Source: Saccharothrix syringae
GTDB taxonomy: Bacteria; Actinomycetota; Actinomycetes; Mycobacteriales; Pseudonocardiaceae
Length of the DNA: 64,000 bases
Direction of reading: 5' to 3'
NCBI RefSeq assembly: GCF_009498035.1
Contig: NZ_CP034550.1
Coordinates: 10,664,001 to 10,728,000, forward strand
Shown: one piece after another, positions 62,402 to 64,000 of the stretch
Numbering within the stretch: position 1 is the first letter of the stretch
How the letters are laid out: the number at the start of each line of letters is the position of its first letter
Notes under the pieces: model-generated
Told to the model about the DNA's origin: nothing
The model's database searches: none
Seen by the model: the letters and a program-made list of their open reading frames with translations, nothing else
Position numbers and translations under genes: made by a program

Positions 62402-63520
62402 GTGAAAACGGGGGTTGGCAACCGGGTCGCGCGCTTCCGCGACCTCTACTGGGAGCGGGGCGAACCGGGTCGGGCGACGCCGGCGGACCTCGCCGCGGGC
62501 CTGTACCGGCTGTGGCTGGTCGGCCTGCTGCTCAAGCTGCTCGGCTCGTCGTGGGACGTGGCCTGGCACTTCAAGTGGCTGCGCGACGAGCTGGCGCCGC
62601 CGCACATGATCAACACGATCGGCACGGTGATCGTGGTCGGGCTCACGCTCTTCCACACCTACACCGGCTACGGCGCGGACCGGCGCGCCCTGCGCCTGAT
62701 GCAGTGGGGCACCGGCGTGTTCCTGGTGGCCCTGCCCATCGACCTGATCAACCACCGGATCAACGGCCTGGACATCACCTCGTGGAGCGGGTCGCACGCC
62801 CTGCTCTACCTGGGCACGGCGATCATGCTGGCGGGCGCGATCAGGGGCTGGCGGCAGCATTACCCGGCCGGCCGGTGGCACGTGCCGGGCCTGGCCGCCC
62901 TGTGGTTCTTCTTCCTGGAGAACACCTGGTTCCCCAACCAGCACCAGGAGTACGGGGTGCTGGAGATCGCCTCGTGGGACCGGGGCGACCCGTACGCCGA
63001 GCCGATCCTGCTGAAGTTCGCCGCCGACCAGATCGGCCGGCCGGTCGACCGCGAGGCGGTGGTGGGCTTCTCGCTGCCCATCCCCGACTGGGTGTACCCG
63101 GTCTGGGGCCTGGTGGCGGCCGGGCTGGTGCTCGTGGTCGCGCGCCGCTCGATCGGCACGCGCTGGGCCGCCACCGCCGTGGCCGGCGGCTACGTGGCCT
63201 ACCGCTGCCTGGTGTGGCCGCTGCTGGCGGGCGCCGACTTCCCGCTGTCGGCCGTGCCGCTGTTCCTGCTGCTCGTCGGCCTGGCCGTGGACGCGGCGCA
63301 CCTCGGGCGGGTGCCCGCCCCGGTGGCCGCTGTCGTGGGCGCCGCCGCCGTCACCGGCCTCGGCTACGGCGGCGTGTGGGCGCAGCAGGCGTTCGACGCC
63401 GCCCCGCCGATCGGCTACCCGTCGGCCGCCGCGACGTTCCTCGTGCTCACCGCCCTGTGGCTGGTCGCCGACCGCCTGAAGGTGGGGGTGGCACCAGGGC
63501 GACCACTGGTGACCGCCTGA
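62402..63520 (+). CDS. Multi-pass membrane protein of unknown function, 372 aa
   Basis: About nine hydrophobic segments (LYRLWLVGLLLKLLGSSWD, MINTIGTVIVVGLTLFHTYTG, GTGVFLVALPIDLI, HALLYLGTAIMLAGAI, YPVWGLVAAGLVLVV, VPLFLLLVGLAVDAAH and others). Conserved-looking His/Asp/Asn residues lie in or near helices (DVAWHFKW; DLINHRINGLDI; FLENTWFPNQHQEYG), suggesting a metal- or heme-related function. I do not recognise the family. Start GTG with GGGCGG upstream. Confidence 0.7.
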   Translation: MKTGVGNRVARFRDLYWERGEPGRATPADLAAGLYRLWLVGLLLKLLGSSWDVAWHFKWLRDELAPPHMINTIGTVIVVGLTLFHTYTGYGADRRALRLMQWGTGVFLVALPIDLINHRINGLDITSWSGSHALLYLGTAIMLAGAIRGWRQHYPAGRWHVPGLAALWFFFLENTWFPNQHQEYGVLEIASWDRGDPYAEPILLKFAADQIGRPVDREAVVGFSLPIPDWVYPVWGLVAAGLVLVVARRSIGTRWAATAVAGGYVAYRCLVWPLLAGADFPLSAVPLFLLLVGLAVDAAHLGRVPAPVAAVVGAAAVTGLGYGGVWAQQAFDAAPPIGYPSAAATFLVLTALWLVADRLKVGVAPGRPLVTA

Positions 63521-63540
63521 TTCCGACCGACCCCGCGGCC

Positions 63541-63571
63541 CCCTGAGGATCGACCCAGTCGATCCTCAGGG
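63541..63571 (+). terminator. Perfect 14-bp hairpin before the serine hydrolase gene
   Basis: CCCTGAGGATCGAC and its complement enclose a 3-base loop, CCA. It lies 20 bases after the upstream stop codon. Its 3' edge runs into the GGGGG that serves as ribosome binding site of the next gene, so it could act as terminator, attenuator or translational control. Confidence 0.65.
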
Positions 63572-63579
63572 GGTTCTCC

Positions 63580-64000
63580 TTGTCCAGCACCACACGACGC
63601 ACCGCCACCGCGGCCCTCACCGCCGCCGCCGTGGCCGCCGCGCTCGTCACCGCGCCCGCCGCCCGGGCCGCCCCGTCCCGCCTCCACGACGCGGTCCACC
63701 GGGCCGTCGACGCCGCGGGCGTGCCGGGCGTCGCGGTCCGCGTGGACGACGGCGGGCGGGTCGTCGAGACCGCCCACCAGGCCCGCTGGACCCTCGCCGA
63801 CCACCGCCTGCGCGCGGGCGACCGGTTCAAGATGGCCTCCAACACCAAGACGGTCACCGCGACCGTCGCCCTCCAGCTCGACGCCGAGGGCGCGCTCGAC
63901 CTGGACGACCCGGTGGAGCGCTGGCTGCCGGGCACCGTCCCGGACGGCGGCGCGATCACCGTGCGGATGCTGCTCAACCAGACCAGCGGCCTGTTCGACT
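63580..64000 (+). CDS. Secreted serine hydrolase (beta-lactamase/DD-peptidase family), N-terminal part
   Basis: Class C beta-lactamase-related or D-alanyl-D-alanine carboxypeptidase-like enzyme cut by the right edge (140 residues visible). TTG start at 63580 with AGGGGG six bases upstream. The signal peptide is TTRRTATAALTAAAVAAALV, with cleavage near ARA/AP. The catalytic SxxK is SNTK in FKMASNTKTVTA, and VRMLLNQTSGLFD is the family's LLxHTSGL block with Asn-Gln in place of the usual residues before TSG. Substrate unknown. Confidence 0.85.
   Translation, partial: MSSTTRRTATAALTAAAVAAALVTAPAARAAPSRLHDAVHRAVDAAGVPGVAVRVDDGGRVVETAHQARWTLADHRLRAGDRFKMASNTKTVTATVALQLDAEGALDLDDPVERWLPGTVPDGGAITVRMLLNQTSGLFD

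Overview
The window is a very GC-rich actinomycete chromosome segment. Purine genes of actinobacterial arrangement (purS-purQ-purL with a short PurL), mycothiol-linked maleylpyruvate-isomerase-like proteins, type VII secretion (ESX) accessory genes, SigE-family sigma factors, Scr1/DUF5753-type regulators and many DUF3558 lipoproteins point to Pseudonocardiales, probably a Saccharothrix/Actinosynnema/Lentzea relative. The genus is an inference. I saw no rRNA, tRNA, CRISPR array, transposase or integrase.

Layout. 1-9.1 kb: purF (cut by the left edge), a mycothiol-type enzyme, a repeat-built proline-rich open frame, an EspC-like/DUF1023 hydrolase pair, then a first ESX satellite cluster (EspG, PPE-like, PE-like helical protein, DUF3558 lipoprotein). 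9.1-19.5 kb: secreted GH15 glucoamylase-like enzyme, glucose dehydrogenase, PAS-GGDEF-EAL protein, a frameshifted DUF574 methyltransferase, two tandem paralogous pentapeptide-like membrane proteins, aldo/keto reductase and GH25 lysozyme. 19.5-29.4 kb: purL, purQ, purS, a DUF3800 protein, epimerase, metallo-beta-lactamase-fold hydrolase, DUF2334 protein, purC and a polar amino-acid ABC transporter. 29.5-31.7 kb: a lipoprotein, then a low-GC three-gene island whose last gene resembles TRADD-N-associated membrane proteins. 31.7-40.4 kb: purB, two sigma/membrane-protein modules around a TetR gene, threonine aldolase, HAD hydrolase, potassium channel, aminotransferase. 40.8-44.5 kb: a second ESX satellite cluster paralogous to the first. 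44.6-64 kb: purD, a TAXI-TRAP transporter, a UBP zinc-finger protein, Na+/H+ antiporter, GDPD, two decayed HTH regulators, the ssuCBAD sulfonate operon, purA, a DAGK-like protein, secreted HNH nuclease, FUSC protein, DUF3151, a membrane protein, and the start of a serine hydrolase.

How the genes fit together. Eight purine genes (purF, L, Q, S, C, B, D, A), all on the minus strand, form a backbone into which accessory cargo is inserted. The two ESX clusters each encode a PE/PPE-like WxG pair, an EspG chaperone and a lipoprotein. No ESX ATPase or membrane channel is in the window, so they would depend on a core secretion system elsewhere. The ssu genes form a complete sulfonate uptake and desulfonation unit behind one recognisable promoter.

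Most noteworthy: the low-GC island (30.0-31.7 kb), whose three tightly packed genes all carry TTA codons and sit behind a 22-bp near-perfect palindrome. It is a candidate conflict/immunity module. Many genes in the window also have a TANNNT box 6-8 bases before the start codon, which suggests frequent leaderless transcription.
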